64,000 nucleotides of DNA from Paenibacillus sp. FSL H8-0048 (GCF_038002825.1 NZ_JBBODF010000001.1:992001-1056000); one strand, 5' to 3'. Shown: positions 26,892 to 36,052, counted from the stretch's first letter. Numbers and translations: made by a program. The notes: generated by a model not told the origin, from the sequence alone.

Positions 26892-27560
26892 TTAATCATT
26901 CTGCTGCAACCGCAGAATTATATCCCCCGCTTCTTCCACCGTATGCGCAATATAGTCTGCTCCGGCTGCCGATAGCTCCTCCTCGGAACCATAGCCGAAC
27001 AACACGCCCACTGAGGCTACACCGCAGGCTTTGGCCCCAATAATGTCATGCTCCCGGTCCCCGATCATCAGCGACTGCGAAGCAAGCAGATTATTCTCAT
27101 CCAGCACATGCTGAATCACCTCTCGCTTCTTCGAGCGTGTTCCGTCCAGATTGCTGCCGGCTGCATACTTGAAGAACCTGTCCAGCTCATAATGCTGGAG
27201 GATCTGCTCAGCGAATACAATAGGCTTGGAGGTCGCGACATACAGCTCGAACCCCATGGCTCTCAAGCTCTCCAGCAGCTCAGGTATGCCCGGAATCACA
27301 TGGTTCTCGAACATCCCCAGTGTCCGGTAACGCTCCCGGTAGAATTCCACCGCCTGTGCCGCTGCCTCCGCAGAGAAGCCCTGAATCTCGACAAAAGAAT
27401 CATATAGCGGCGGACCTATGTATGGAATCAACAGGTCAGGATGCTCCACCTCTATGTCGAATTGGTTAAGCGCATACTCTACGCTTTTGGTAATGCCTTC
27501 CTTGGGGTCGGTCAATGTGCCGTCCAGATCAAACAAGATGTGCTTCAAGCCGTTCTTCAT
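26892..27560 (-). CDS. HAD-family phosphatase (phosphoglycolate phosphatase-like)
   Basis: A 222-residue cytoplasmic phosphatase. HAD motif I is LFDLDGTLTD (Asp10 nucleophile region), motif II is VATSKP, motif III Lys lies around SKKREVIQHVL, and motif IV is MIGDREHDIIGAKACG. The alpha-helical cap (about 20-90) makes it subclass I, like Gph/PpaX. Typical substrates are phosphoglycolate, pyrophosphate or small sugar and nucleotide phosphates; none can be chosen. It starts at ATG 27560 with GGGAG close upstream. It lies between the thrS leader and a divergent unknown gene. Confidence 0.88.
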   Translation of the reverse strand: MKNGLKHILFDLDGTLTDPKEGITKSVEYALNQFDIEVEHPDLLIPYIGPPLYDSFVEIQGFSAEAAAQAVEFYRERYRTLGMFENHVIPGIPELLESLRAMGFELYVATSKPIVFAEQILQHYELDRFFKYAAGSNLDGTRSKKREVIQHVLDENNLLASQSLMIGDREHDIIGAKACGVASVGVLFGYGSEEELSAAGADYIAHTVEEAGDIILRLQQND

Positions 27561-27676
27561 CTCTCCCGGATGCTCCCTTCGTGTGCAATTGCTATTTTAT
27601 CATACCTTTCTTCCTGTTTATTTTCCATCCTAAGGATGCTATAATTCAGGGCAATTCGAGGAGCAGGAGGAAAAAG

Positions 27677-28732
27677 ATGATACTACTGAATCCCGCCACA
27701 ATACTTGTAGGCGACTACCGATTCGCCCCAAGAAACAATGCCGGACCTGAAGTTGTTGTATATGACAAGGAAGGCAGAGTGTATCAACTGGACGAAGACT
27801 TCACGCCTCTTGCAGTCGGACAGCTCTATAACTTGCAACCGCTTAACCTGGACTCCCTTTCGTTTCATCCTGAGCGGGAGCTGGCGGCTTTCATTATGGA
27901 GGATGCGGCAATCGGCGCAGGGGACTTTACGGGCCGCTTGCTGTGGAGCAAAGCCGGGGCGTATGAATGTGTTCTTTTCTCGCGTGATGGTGGTTTAATC
28001 TGGTCTGTAGCCAGGCTGGACGGGGAGCATCTGCGGATTTCGGTGTTCCATAGCGGGGACGGAACGTTGGCACATTCACTAGATTTGGAAGATCCGTTCG
28101 GTGACAGTGTGCTGCGGCTGATGGATATTCCAGGGGCGGAGGCTGTAACACTGGAGCTTGCTGCTGGTCAGGATGGTATATCTGTGTACGAATTATCTAT
28201 TCAGCAGGACGGGTTACATAGCAGGGAGATGTTCCCGCAGGGATGTTATACTGCGCCGGCTTGGCATCCTGACGGCAGTCAGCTGTTCACCCTGGAGAAT
28301 GATGCGCAGGTGTATGCCCGGTTCTCCTATCCAGCCTTGGAGCTGCTTCAGGAACAGGGCCCGCACGATGGGGACTACGAAGACGAGTGTGAGGAAGAAG
28401 ACCATTATCCGGGGTATGGCATGCTCTATCTTCAGAACGGTCAAGTCATCACACAAAATACGAACGAACGCTTCTTTCTGTTTGATCCCGGAACGATGGA
28501 GCGGATTGGTGAGTGGGCTTTTACCGGATATGAGCCTGTGCCTGCGAGTGTAGTTTTCCCTTCACTGGATGATGATCCTTCCCTGTACTCCCAGCTTCAA
28601 TCGTGTGAGAGAGTCGGCAGCCTGCTTATATTCAGGACCGGCTCTCTACACGAAATCCCTCATTTGCTGATGATTGAGGAAGCTGCGCTGCTGGAGACCA
28701 TCGGCTCTATGCTTACCAGGCCACGCGGATAA
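27677..28732 (+). CDS. Uncharacterised beta-propeller-like protein
   Basis: About 351 residues, starting at ATG 27677 after AGGAGG; the frame is open further upstream but that part lacks a ribosome site and would overlap the HAD promoter. No signal peptide or membrane segment. The chain alternates short beta strands with repeated patterns such as VVVYDKEGRVYQLDED, LLWSKAGAYECVLFSRDGGLIWSVARLDG and PAWHPDGSQLFTLEN. These read like blades of a WD40 or TolB-type beta propeller. I cannot assign a function. Its last 20 bp overlap the convergent GH64 gene tail to tail. Confidence 0.6.
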   Translation: MILLNPATILVGDYRFAPRNNAGPEVVVYDKEGRVYQLDEDFTPLAVGQLYNLQPLNLDSLSFHPERELAAFIMEDAAIGAGDFTGRLLWSKAGAYECVLFSRDGGLIWSVARLDGEHLRISVFHSGDGTLAHSLDLEDPFGDSVLRLMDIPGAEAVTLELAAGQDGISVYELSIQQDGLHSREMFPQGCYTAPAWHPDGSQLFTLENDAQVYARFSYPALELLQEQGPHDGDYEDECEEEDHYPGYGMLYLQNGQVITQNTNERFFLFDPGTMERIGEWAFTGYEPVPASVVFPSLDDDPSLYSQLQSCERVGSLLIFRTGSLHEIPHLLMIEEAALLETIGSMLTRPRG

Positions 28733-30083
28733 TCAGGCCCTTAGGGTCACCGACTTCCAGATAGGCTGCCTGGCCGTTCACATCGTCATACGGGAAGCCG
28801 TAAGCCAGTCCGCTGATGCTGTGATCATGCCAGAATTTCGCATAAAAGTTCGCAGGAGCCGCATTGTAATAGTTCGCTACGTTGTTCCAGTTACTGGTGG
28901 TGTAGACATGGCGGTTGATCGCAGCAGAAGTGGCGGCATCGATTAGCGAACCGTCATTGCGCAGAATATCCTGGGTGCTGTAGCTGGAATAGCCTGCGAA
29001 GTAATTCGCGTTGGCTCCGCCAGCTTTGAACGATCCATGGACTGGAGCAATAATCCGGTAAGGTGCCTGATCGGTTGCCAGCGATTTGAACGCAGACGGA
29101 ACTTCATTCTGGTATTTGGTGAACAGGCCTGCCCGTGTCTCCGATTCCAGCTCGCCTACCGTCTTGTCATAGCCGCCGGACAAGCCGACCAGCCGGTGCT
29201 GGATCGGGAAGCCGAAGGCATCGACACGGGTGGTATTGCCATGATAGCCTGTAGCATCCACCGTGAATTCTACGAAGTCGAAATAAAGATTACGGTTAGG
29301 ATCGGTCGGATTATCAATATCCGGTCCGGCAAAGCCATCGTCATAAGTCTTGATGTACAGCGGCGTGCCTACACTGAGGAACATGCGGCCGGAGGTGATT
29401 TTGGGCAGCGTTACCCACGAAGCCTGATTAATCGTGTGATAGATGTTGGCATAATTCACGCCGCTCTTGGTCAGATGGCCGGAAGCATTGTTCAGTGCAT
29501 TCGAGATCGGAACCAGGTTGCCGCTGAGGTCCAGATAACTCCATTTGCCATTGGCCGGGTTGATGCCTAGCACCCCCCAGTAAATCTGGCTATCAGGATA
29601 AGCGCCGCCTGTTCCGTTCATGACTTTGACGGAGACTGAGCCTGCGGGCGGTGCCGGAATCGAAGAAGCAGCAATGGAATAGATGGAGCCTGAGGAGCCG
29701 GACGGCGGAGTTGTCGGCCCGGTTGTCGGTGCGGTTCCTGCCGTGTAGCTGAACCAGCCGGTGTCATATGCCGGAGTGCCGTTGTTGTAGGTGAAGAAGT
29801 AAGTGAGTACTGTGCCGCTGGCGATTCCTGTAACCACTTGTTCATAACGCGCTTTGCTGTTGTTATACGTTGAGCGGAAATTGCTTTGAGTCCCCGAATT
29901 CACCTTGTAATGGACGTCCACCCAACTGGTATTTACTGAAGATTTGAACCAGATTGTTGCCGAGGTTCCTGACAGGTCTACCCCTTGGGTAAAGTCTGCA
30001 GCGGCTGCTTTGGAATTGAACAAGGGCAGGCATGAGAGCAAAAGCACGAACGCAAGCATCGTCATTAGCCATTTTTTGGACAT
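28713..30083 (-). CDS. Secreted beta-1,3-glucanase: CBM56 plus GH64
   Basis: About 456 residues; exported enzyme that cuts beta-1,3-glucans such as laminarin or fungal walls, typically to laminaripentaose. A signal peptide (about 1-27) is followed by a CBM56-type beta-glucan binding module (about 30-115, WVDVHYKVNSG ... AYDTGWFSYT), a Thr/Pro/Ser linker, and the GH64 thaumatin-like catalytic domain (about 135-456). GH64 hallmarks are YWGVLGIN, the acidic FDFVEFTVD and the following TTRVDAFGFPI, plus WHDHSISGLAYGFPYDDVN near the end. I chose ATG 30083, preceded by AGGAGG, over the frame opening at 30113. Same architecture as known Paenibacillus laminaripentaose-producing enzymes. Confidence 0.9.
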   Translation of the reverse strand: MSKKWLMTMLAFVLLLSCLPLFNSKAAAADFTQGVDLSGTSATIWFKSSVNTSWVDVHYKVNSGTQSNFRSTYNNSKARYEQVVTGIASGTVLTYFFTYNNGTPAYDTGWFSYTAGTAPTTGPTTPPSGSSGSIYSIAASSIPAPPAGSVSVKVMNGTGGAYPDSQIYWGVLGINPANGKWSYLDLSGNLVPISNALNNASGHLTKSGVNYANIYHTINQASWVTLPKITSGRMFLSVGTPLYIKTYDDGFAGPDIDNPTDPNRNLYFDFVEFTVDATGYHGNTTRVDAFGFPIQHRLVGLSGGYDKTVGELESETRAGLFTKYQNEVPSAFKSLATDQAPYRIIAPVHGSFKAGGANANYFAGYSSYSTQDILRNDGSLIDAATSAAINRHVYTTSNWNNVANYYNAAPANFYAKFWHDHSISGLAYGFPYDDVNGQAAYLEVGDPKGLIIRVAW

Positions 30084-30224
30084 CCTAACATTCCTCCTGA
30101 ATGATATTGGCATTTCTGTATCCGTTTACAAATCTGATTATAGTAGCTCTGGTAACTATTTAGTAGGCACAGAATTTCGGATTTCGGTTCCCATATTTTG
30201 GTTTGGTGCTGCATAAATAGCAAA

Positions 30225-30265
30225 AAGCCCTTAATTCCCAGATGCCTGGTCATTAAAGGCTTTTT
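30225..30265. terminator. Terminator after msrA
   Basis: The arms AAAAGCCCTTAAT and ATTAAAGGCTTTTTT flank a short loop between msrA and the GH64 promoter region. T-runs are present on both strands. Confidence 0.75.
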
Positions 30266-30286
30266 TACGCTTCAACTTCTTATTCG

Positions 30287-30808
30287 CTACTCCCAATGCT
30301 GCGAAATAAAGGTATCCCGCCCGGACTGCTCGCGGTCCTCTTTATAGTGCTTCGGATTCTTCTTGTGATAGTCCTGATGATAGTCTTCTGCCGGATAGAA
30401 TACCGGCGCAGCCAGAATCTCCGTCACTACCGGCTGTTCGAACCGGCCGCTAACCGCCACCTGCTCCCGGGAAGCCAGCGCAGCCAGACGCTGCTCTTCC
30501 GTATAATAGAATACCGCCGTGCGGTACTGTGTTCCCCGGTCCTGAAACTGTCCGCCGTCATCCGTCGGGTCAATCTGCGGCCAGAATAGCTCAAGCAGCC
30601 GCTCATAAGGAAATAATTCCGGGTCATAAGTGATCTGTACCACCTCATAATGGCCGGTTGTCCCTGTCTTCACCTGCTCATAGGTAGGGTTATCTACCGT
30701 TCCTCCGGCGTATCCTGATACAATTCCGTGAATGCCGGGCAGCTCTTCGAACGGTGTAACCATACACCAGAAGCAGCCTCCGGCAAACATTGCCTGTTCC
30801 ATAGCCAT
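30287..30808 (-). CDS. msrA: Peptide methionine-S-sulfoxide reductase
   Basis: A 173-residue cytoplasmic repair enzyme reducing the S epimer of methionine sulfoxide. The catalytic motif GCFWC is at residues 11-15 (nucleophile Cys12), followed by the typical VSGYAGGTVDNPTYEQV, GHYEVVQITYDP and FWPQIDPTDDGGQFQDRGTQYRTAVF. The C-terminal YHQDYHKKNP lacks the extra resolving cysteines of some MsrA proteins. Cys15 in GCFWC could act as resolving partner. GGGAGTG precedes the ATG. Single gene; no msrB fused or adjacent. Confidence 0.95.
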   Translation of the reverse strand: MAMEQAMFAGGCFWCMVTPFEELPGIHGIVSGYAGGTVDNPTYEQVKTGTTGHYEVVQITYDPELFPYERLLELFWPQIDPTDDGGQFQDRGTQYRTAVFYYTEEQRLAALASREQVAVSGRFEQPVVTEILAAPVFYPAEDYHQDYHKKNPKHYKEDREQSGRDTFISQHWE

Positions 30809-31162
30809 CTTTTCACTCCCTGTTTCTCATCTGCTGGCTCTCGTTAAACCCTGTACTTGAAGATAATGCCTAATGGTCTGAAAGTCAATTTGATCGCTTA
30901 CTTAACCATTCATCCATAAACTTAAGAAATAGAATATTTATTCTATTTATATTCCAAAACAAAGAGAATTAAATCTCAAATTAATTCAGAATAAAAATTC
31001 TATTTTTCATATTTTTGTCATGAAACCAGTTTTTTTATGGCCAAATTCACCATGAAATCTATCTTTTTGATACTTTATAGAGGAATACATATTCTGTTAA
31101 TTGACAATTCCTTGCAGGGGATGTACTATTTCATAGAATGATTTTTCCGCTAGCGAGGTGTA
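30809..31162. other. AT-rich intergenic region between msrA and tetR-type gene
   Basis: 354 bp, strongly AT-rich. Beyond the promoter at 31101-31129 it holds two similar partial palindromes, AGAATATTTATTCT (30931-30944) and AGAATAAAAATTCT (30988-31001), which could be regulator sites. No gene or RNA was recognised. Confidence 0.5.
31101..31129 (+). promoter_or_regulatory. Promoter of the TetR-type regulator
   Basis: TTGACA (31101-31106) and TACTAT (31124-31129) with a 17-bp spacer lie 34 bp before the ATG. Confidence 0.65.
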
Positions 31163-31723
31163 ATGATGGGTAAACGCGATGATATTCTTCAGGCAACCCT
31201 TGATTTGATTACTGAAGAGGGCTTACAATCTGTTACTTTTGCCAAAATATTTAAGAGAGCCAATGTCGGCTCCAGCACATTCTACCATTATTTTGAGAAC
31301 AAAGAGCAATTGGTCAATGAGCTGTACCAAAAGGTCCGCATACATAAAAATGAGTTCGTCATGAACGGCTATGATCCTGGACTAACGATCTATGAGCGTG
31401 TAAAAAGTCTTCTGAAGAATACAGCCATCTACTCGCTTCACTACCCCAAAGAGGTTGATTTCACAGAGAACTATGGCTCTTCGCCCTATATTGCCGAGGA
31501 TTTGCGGAACACACCTGCTCCCTCCACCTTAGAGATTTTCTCCATCATTGATGAAGGCCAGCGGCAGGGAATTATCCGGGAAATGAATGTTTGCCTGTGC
31601 TATCAGCTGATCTACGGAATATTAATTGCTGTGATCAAAGGCTATCTGGACGGAAAGTACCCGCTTAACGAGCAACAGATTCAGCAGACCATTGAAGCAT
31701 GCTGGCTTGCAATTAAGCTGTAG
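31163..31723 (+). CDS. TetR/AcrR family transcriptional regulator
   Basis: A 186-residue repressor-type protein. The TetR helix-turn-helix is at about residues 5-50: RDDILQATLDLITEEGLQSVTF, then VGSSTFYHYFENKEQLVNEL. The C-terminal ligand domain is unassigned. The start is the second of several choices around GAGGTG; the ATG at 31163 or the next codon ATG both fit. It is not next to an efflux gene: msrA is divergent and the convergent neighbour is a sugar dehydrogenase. Control of itself or msrA through the two AGAAT-n4-ATTCT sites upstream is possible but unproven. Confidence 0.85.
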   Translation: MMGKRDDILQATLDLITEEGLQSVTFAKIFKRANVGSSTFYHYFENKEQLVNELYQKVRIHKNEFVMNGYDPGLTIYERVKSLLKNTAIYSLHYPKEVDFTENYGSSPYIAEDLRNTPAPSTLEIFSIIDEGQRQGIIREMNVCLCYQLIYGILIAVIKGYLDGKYPLNEQQIQQTIEACWLAIKL

Positions 31724-31737
31724 CAGCTAACACAAAT

Positions 31738-31778
31738 AGGGCTATCCCTTAAGCAAAGCTTTGCCTAAGAGACAGCCT
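31738..31778. terminator. Long inverted repeat between convergent genes
   Basis: Two 20-bp arms with few mismatches (31738-31758 and 31759-31778) meet at CAAAGCTTTG with almost no loop. It lies between the TetR-type stop and the Gfo/Idh stop. T-runs are lacking, so it may be a weak terminator or a protein site. Confidence 0.5.
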
Positions 31779-31807
31779 CTATTCCGGCACCGGCCGATTG
31801 ATGAATA

Positions 31808-32824
31808 CTAGACCTGCGGGACCAGATTCCGGCTCCCCGAGGACTTATAGATCTCTGCAATCAGCGTGAGCGCTTTGATGCCTTCAGCACCGTCAATCCA
31901 GAACCTGCGGCCTTCACGGATATGGGCGTAGAAGTCATGAATTAACCTGGAATGCCCGCTGCCCCAGTAGGATTTCCCTCCGCTGCTGATGCTCTGCGGC
32001 TCATAGAGCAGCGTCTCCTGACCATTTTTCCACAGATAGAGGCTGTCCCGGCGCTGCTGCAAAGTCCCTTGCTCGAAGACCAGCTCCAGCTCTACCGGTG
32101 AATTAGCCTGATACGCATTGGTTCCGTAGAAGAGTCCGCGCACTTTGTTCTTGAAGCCGATACAGGCATGCGCGCTGTCTTCGACCTCAATGACATCGTT
32201 CAGTACATCAGTACTGACACTGCCTTTCACGGAATCAATGTCACCGCCGAACCATTGCAGCAGATCCAGGGTATGGATAGCCTGATTGATCAATACCCCT
32301 CCGCCTTCCGTAGTCCAACGGCCTCTCCAGGGACTGTTCGTGTAGTACTCCTCAGTCCGGGTCCAGGTCACCAGGCCCTTCATGCAGAGGAGATTGCCCA
32401 GGCTGCCGGAATCAATCACTTGTCTGATCCGCACCGAAGGTTCATTATAGCGGTTCTGGAATACTACACCCAGTTGTCCCGCAGAATGCTCCGCCGCCTC
32501 CTGCATCATGCGGGCTGAAGGCACATCCAGCGCCATGGGCTTCTCGGTTAACACATGCTTGCCGGCCTTCAGCAGCTCCACCGCCATTCCGGCATGCAGA
32601 TGATGCGGCGTGCACAGATGGACGATGCTGATATCTGCTCGCTCCAGCAGCTCCCTGTAATCTGTCAGGCCTTCACATTCGTAATCCTGAGCAGACTGTG
32701 CTGCCTGAACAGGGTCACTGTCCACTACGGCTACCAGCCGCGCATTGTCGATGGAAGCAATGGCTCTGGCGTGCAGCGGGGCAATCGCCCCGCAGCCGAT
32801 AATCGCTGCTCCATTAGTATTCAT
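31808..32824 (-). CDS. Gfo/Idh/MocA family sugar dehydrogenase
   Basis: About 338 residues. NAD(P)-dependent oxidoreductase with an N-terminal Rossmann fold (AAIIGCGAIAPLHARAI) and the family motif VLTEKPMALD at about 90-99, where EKP carries the active-site Lys. The C-terminal alpha/beta half has GGGVLINQAIHTLDLLQWFGG, holding the GG-x-H/D pattern used in catalysis. The ATG at 32824 has GGAAGG upstream; a GTG 9 bp earlier is also open. Last gene of the four-gene sugar-oxidation operon and closest in form to inositol/glucose-type dehydrogenases; substrate unknown. Confidence 0.87.
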   Translation of the reverse strand: MNTNGAAIIGCGAIAPLHARAIASIDNARLVAVVDSDPVQAAQSAQDYECEGLTDYRELLERADISIVHLCTPHHLHAGMAVELLKAGKHVLTEKPMALDVPSARMMQEAAEHSAGQLGVVFQNRYNEPSVRIRQVIDSGSLGNLLCMKGLVTWTRTEEYYTNSPWRGRWTTEGGGVLINQAIHTLDLLQWFGGDIDSVKGSVSTDVLNDVIEVEDSAHACIGFKNKVRGLFYGTNAYQANSPVELELVFEQGTLQQRRDSLYLWKNGQETLLYEPQSISSGGKSYWGSGHSRLIHDFYAHIREGRRFWIDGAEGIKALTLIAEIYKSSGSRNLVPQV

Positions 32825-32862
32825 CTTAACCACCTTCCGATCTTCTGCTAGCTGTCCTGCAC

Positions 32863-33951
32863 CTATTTAAGCGTATCCGGGGTCAGATTCACCGCTTGCC
32901 GCTGCGCTTCCAGACACAGCTCAGCCGCCTTGAACGCATGCTCCTGGGTCATCGCCTTCTCCGTCCGTTCCAGGCAGTCCAGAATCAGCTCACCGAAGAA
33001 CGGGAAGCCGATCTTCCCGGCCACATGCTCATAATGCTCTCCCTCGCCGTCTACCCAGTAGACATGGTCCGGTGTGCTGGAGCGGCCGATATCGCTGTAT
33101 TTGCGCAGTTCAATATAGCCTTCCGTACCGAGAATGATCGTCCGGCCGTCGCCCCAGGTTCCGAGTCCTGACGGAGTGAACCAGTCAACGCGAAAATACT
33201 GTGTAGCCCCGTTGTCCCCAACCAGTGTAGCATCCCCGTAATCCTCCAGCTCAGGGTAAGACGGATTGTTATAGTTGGCGACCTTGCTGTGCAGCACCTT
33301 CGCATCCCGGCAGCCCGCGTAGAAGAGAAATTGTTCAATCTGGTGGCTGCCGATGTCACAGAGAATGCCGCCGTATTTGTCACGCTGGAAGAACCATTCC
33401 GGCCGGCTTGATGCATTTAACCGGTGCGGCCCCAGCCCCATCACCTGAAGCACACGGCCAATCGCCCCCTGCTGCACCAGCTGACCGGCATAGACAGCGC
33501 TCTCTACATGCAGTCTCTCACTGTAGTACGTCATGTATTTCCGCCCCGTCTTCTCTGCCTGAAGGCGTGCTGCCGCAAGCTGCTCCAGCGAAGTGAACGG
33601 AGATTTGTCCGTGAAATAATCCTTCCCGTGTGCCATCACCCGCAGACCGAGCGGACCTCGCTCCGAAGGAACGGCCGCCGCTGCAACGAGCCGGACCTCA
33701 GGATCTTCAAGAATCTCTTCAGCAGAGCGTGCGGCTCTGACGCCGGGATACTTGTTCTGGAACGCTTTTACCTTCTCGGGGTCAGAATCGTATACCCACT
33801 TCAGCTCGGCTCCCGCTTCTACCAGCCCGTTGCACATCCCATAGATATGCCCATGATCCAGCGCCAGCGCGGCAATCACGAATTCACCCGGTCCCACCAC
33901 AGGCTTCGCCTCATGTACCGGAGCATACATCATTCCATCCTTGCGGCTCAT
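32863..33951 (-). CDS. Gfo/Idh/MocA family oxidoreductase
   Basis: A 362-residue protein. The N-terminal half is a nucleotide-binding domain whose first loop (ALALDHGHIYGMCNGLVEAG) is unlike the classic GxGxxG, while the middle keeps the catalytic-type DKSPFTS (Lys in place of the EKP motif) and the C-terminal half has GGILCDIGSHQIEQFLFYAG. These variations suggest a divergent subfamily, perhaps with a different cofactor position. Its ATG overlaps the stop of the upstream isomerase/epimerase by 4 bp (ATGA), and GGAGGTG lies inside that gene's end, so translation is coupled. Third gene of the operon. Confidence 0.8.
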   Translation of the reverse strand: MSRKDGMMYAPVHEAKPVVGPGEFVIAALALDHGHIYGMCNGLVEAGAELKWVYDSDPEKVKAFQNKYPGVRAARSAEEILEDPEVRLVAAAAVPSERGPLGLRVMAHGKDYFTDKSPFTSLEQLAAARLQAEKTGRKYMTYYSERLHVESAVYAGQLVQQGAIGRVLQVMGLGPHRLNASSRPEWFFQRDKYGGILCDIGSHQIEQFLFYAGCRDAKVLHSKVANYNNPSYPELEDYGDATLVGDNGATQYFRVDWFTPSGLGTWGDGRTIILGTEGYIELRKYSDIGRSSTPDHVYWVDGEGEHYEHVAGKIGFPFFGELILDCLERTEKAMTQEHAFKAAELCLEAQRQAVNLTPDTLK

Positions 33952-34733
33952 GCCTGCACCTCCAATCTGGAATGCAGATGCCGGAGGCTGATCTCCAGGC
34001 TCTCAAACGGATCACGCTGGCACACATCCTGCTCCACGATATGCCATTCCACACCCGTCTTACGGCAGGCCTCAATAATCGCTCCATAGTTCATGTTGCC
34101 TTCACCGATCTCAGCGAACACTGCCTTGCGGTTCAGAATAGTCATATCCTTGAAGTGTACAGCCTGCATTCTGCCTTTCACCTTGTGAATCCACTCTACG
34201 GGATCTCCGCCCCCGGCCTGCACCCAGTACAGATCCAGCTCGAAGCCGAAGACCTCCGGATCACTGTCCTGCAGCAGCACATCCATGCCCGTCAGACCGT
34301 CAAAACGTTCAAATTCAAAATCATGATTATGATACACAAATTGCAGGCCATGCTCTTCCTTAAGCGTACGTGCAATGCCGGAGGCCAGCTTGGCGAAGGT
34401 GCGGTAGCCCTCCTGGCTGGTCTGATATTCCGCAGGCAGTGAGCCAAGACCGATGTATTTGCAGCCCCATAGCTTATGTTCGGCGGCGAGTGCATCCAAA
34501 TCATTCACCAGCCTGTCCCAGGGAACGTGTGTCGCACATATTTTCAGATTGAATTCATCTGCATATTCCTTCACCAGCTTAGGGTCCATCGGACCGATGC
34601 CGGAGATCTGGACAGCCTGGTACCCGATGCTGCTCACCTTCCGCAGGCTCTCCCGCAAGGCCTCCGGCGTCTGGGTATATTCACGCAGAGTATACATTTG
34701 GGCGGCAATCGTTGAACGATTCATTGTATTCAT
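33948..34733 (-). CDS. Sugar phosphate isomerase/epimerase (TIM barrel)
   Basis: A 261-residue xylose-isomerase-like TIM barrel of the IolE/IolI/YcjR type. Seen: AAQMYTLREYTQTPEALRESL at the N-terminus, VYHNHDFEFERFDG (about 132-145), FGFELDLYWVQAGGGDPVEWI and VHFKDM, and GEGNMNYGAIIEACRKTGVEWHIVEQD. The Glu, Asp, His and Glu in these segments form the usual divalent metal site. Members epimerise, isomerise or dehydrate keto-sugars, including 3-keto-glucosides. Second gene of the operon, coupled by a 4-bp overlap to the next dehydrogenase. AGGAG lies near two candidate ATGs (34733 and 9 bp inside). Confidence 0.87.
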   Translation of the reverse strand: MNTMNRSTIAAQMYTLREYTQTPEALRESLRKVSSIGYQAVQISGIGPMDPKLVKEYADEFNLKICATHVPWDRLVNDLDALAAEHKLWGCKYIGLGSLPAEYQTSQEGYRTFAKLASGIARTLKEEHGLQFVYHNHDFEFERFDGLTGMDVLLQDSDPEVFGFELDLYWVQAGGGDPVEWIHKVKGRMQAVHFKDMTILNRKAVFAEIGEGNMNYGAIIEACRKTGVEWHIVEQDVCQRDPFESLEISLRHLHSRLEVQA

Positions 34734-34777
34734 CCACTCCTAGTTAAGTTTGAGTTGCGTAAGAGAGTAAGGTTGGC

Positions 34778-35941
34778 CTAGTGGGTGCCCGATACATCCA
34801 GGGCTTTCTGGCTGACAGGCGCTTTGTGAAAAGTAGACTTCTCAACCTGCTCCATCAGCTTCTCATAGAACAGCTCACTGTTGATCGGCAGGTCTACCCA
34901 GTTATCGGTCCACGCGGACAGATACATGGCATTGGACAGGGTAAGGCCATGAATGCCCTCTTCCCCCGGGGCCAGCAGCGGCTCATCGTGCAGAATCGCA
35001 TTGGTGAAGTTACGCATGATGCCCTTGTGCTGATCCCCGTCTCCGGGTGCCACCGGAATCTCGCATTTCCAGCACTCCGGTGCACCGAAGCCTCCGGTGA
35101 ATTCCGCATTGAACTTCGGCTCCGGGGTGCGAAGGCGGAAGAAGGTGAGCTTGCCGTCTTCAATGACGATTTTACCGTTGTCGCCTGTAATCTCGAACCG
35201 GTTCGTCCCCGGCGCTTCCCCTGTAGTGGTGATGAACAGCCCGGTTGCGCCGTTCTCATATTCCACATAGGCAGTCACATCATCCTCAACCTCAATATTC
35301 CGGTATTTCCCGAACTGGCAAAAAGCGCGTACCCGCTTAGGCATCATCCCGGTAGTCCACTGCCAGAGGTCAAGCTGATGCGGGTCCTGGTTCAGCAGCA
35401 CCCCGCCGCCTTCCCCGCCCCAGGTCGCCCGCCAGCCGCCAGAATCATAGTAACTCTGAGAGCGGTACCAATTGGTGATAATCCAGTTCGTGCGCCGGAT
35501 CTCTCCCAGCTCCCCGGAGCGGATCAAGTCTCTCAGCTTCTGATAAAGCGGGTTCGTCCGCTGGTTATACATAATGCCGAACTTGCGGTCAGATTTCGCT
35601 GCGGCGTCATTCATCTCCTGGACGGCTTTGGTATAGACACCGGCAGGCTTCTCAATCAGAACATGCAGCCCGTAGCCCAGCGCTTCAATCGCCAGCGGCG
35701 GATGATCATAATGGGGGGTAGCGATCAATACAGCATCAATAGCACCAGACTTGAACAGCTCCTCCGGCGACAAAAAGCGCTGCACGCTGTCCGGCAAATG
35801 CTCCTCTGCCCAATCCAGCCGCTCAGGGCTGCTGTCGCATACCGCTGTAAGCTCAGCCCCTTTAATATCACTCAGCAGACTTTGGGCATGAGCGCGTCCC
35901 ATATTGCCTACTCCGATAATTCCATATCGTACCTTATCCAT
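34778..35941 (-). CDS. Gfo/Idh/MocA family sugar dehydrogenase
   Basis: A 387-residue NAD(P)-dependent dehydrogenase, first gene of the operon. A clear Rossmann loop YGIIGVGNMGRAHAQ (residues 6-20), HVLIEKPAGVYTKA with the catalytic-type EKP at about 95-99, and GGGVLLNQDPHQLDLWQWTTG in the substrate domain. The C-terminal part is longer than in the last gene of the operon. GGAAGGGAC precedes the ATG. It is divergent from an AraC regulator at 36100, and the shared 158-bp spacer presumably holds its operator. Confidence 0.88.
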   Translation of the reverse strand: MDKVRYGIIGVGNMGRAHAQSLLSDIKGAELTAVCDSSPERLDWAEEHLPDSVQRFLSPEELFKSGAIDAVLIATPHYDHPPLAIEALGYGLHVLIEKPAGVYTKAVQEMNDAAAKSDRKFGIMYNQRTNPLYQKLRDLIRSGELGEIRRTNWIITNWYRSQSYYDSGGWRATWGGEGGGVLLNQDPHQLDLWQWTTGMMPKRVRAFCQFGKYRNIEVEDDVTAYVEYENGATGLFITTTGEAPGTNRFEITGDNGKIVIEDGKLTFFRLRTPEPKFNAEFTGGFGAPECWKCEIPVAPGDGDQHKGIMRNFTNAILHDEPLLAPGEEGIHGLTLSNAMYLSAWTDNWVDLPINSELFYEKLMEQVEKSTFHKAPVSQKALDVSGTH

Positions 35942-36052
35942 CTCCCAGTCCCTTCCTGAAACAGTTTATGATATGAGGATAACCCTATTTGCCGACGGTG
36001 AACATGACTGTAATTAAGGTTTATTTGTATATAAATAAGATGTAATAGATAA

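Noticed and set aside
34781..35959. 392-residue ORF antisense to the Gfo/Idh/MocA gene
   Set aside because: Codon pattern and composition match a shadow of the real gene on the other strand; no ribosome site or domain.
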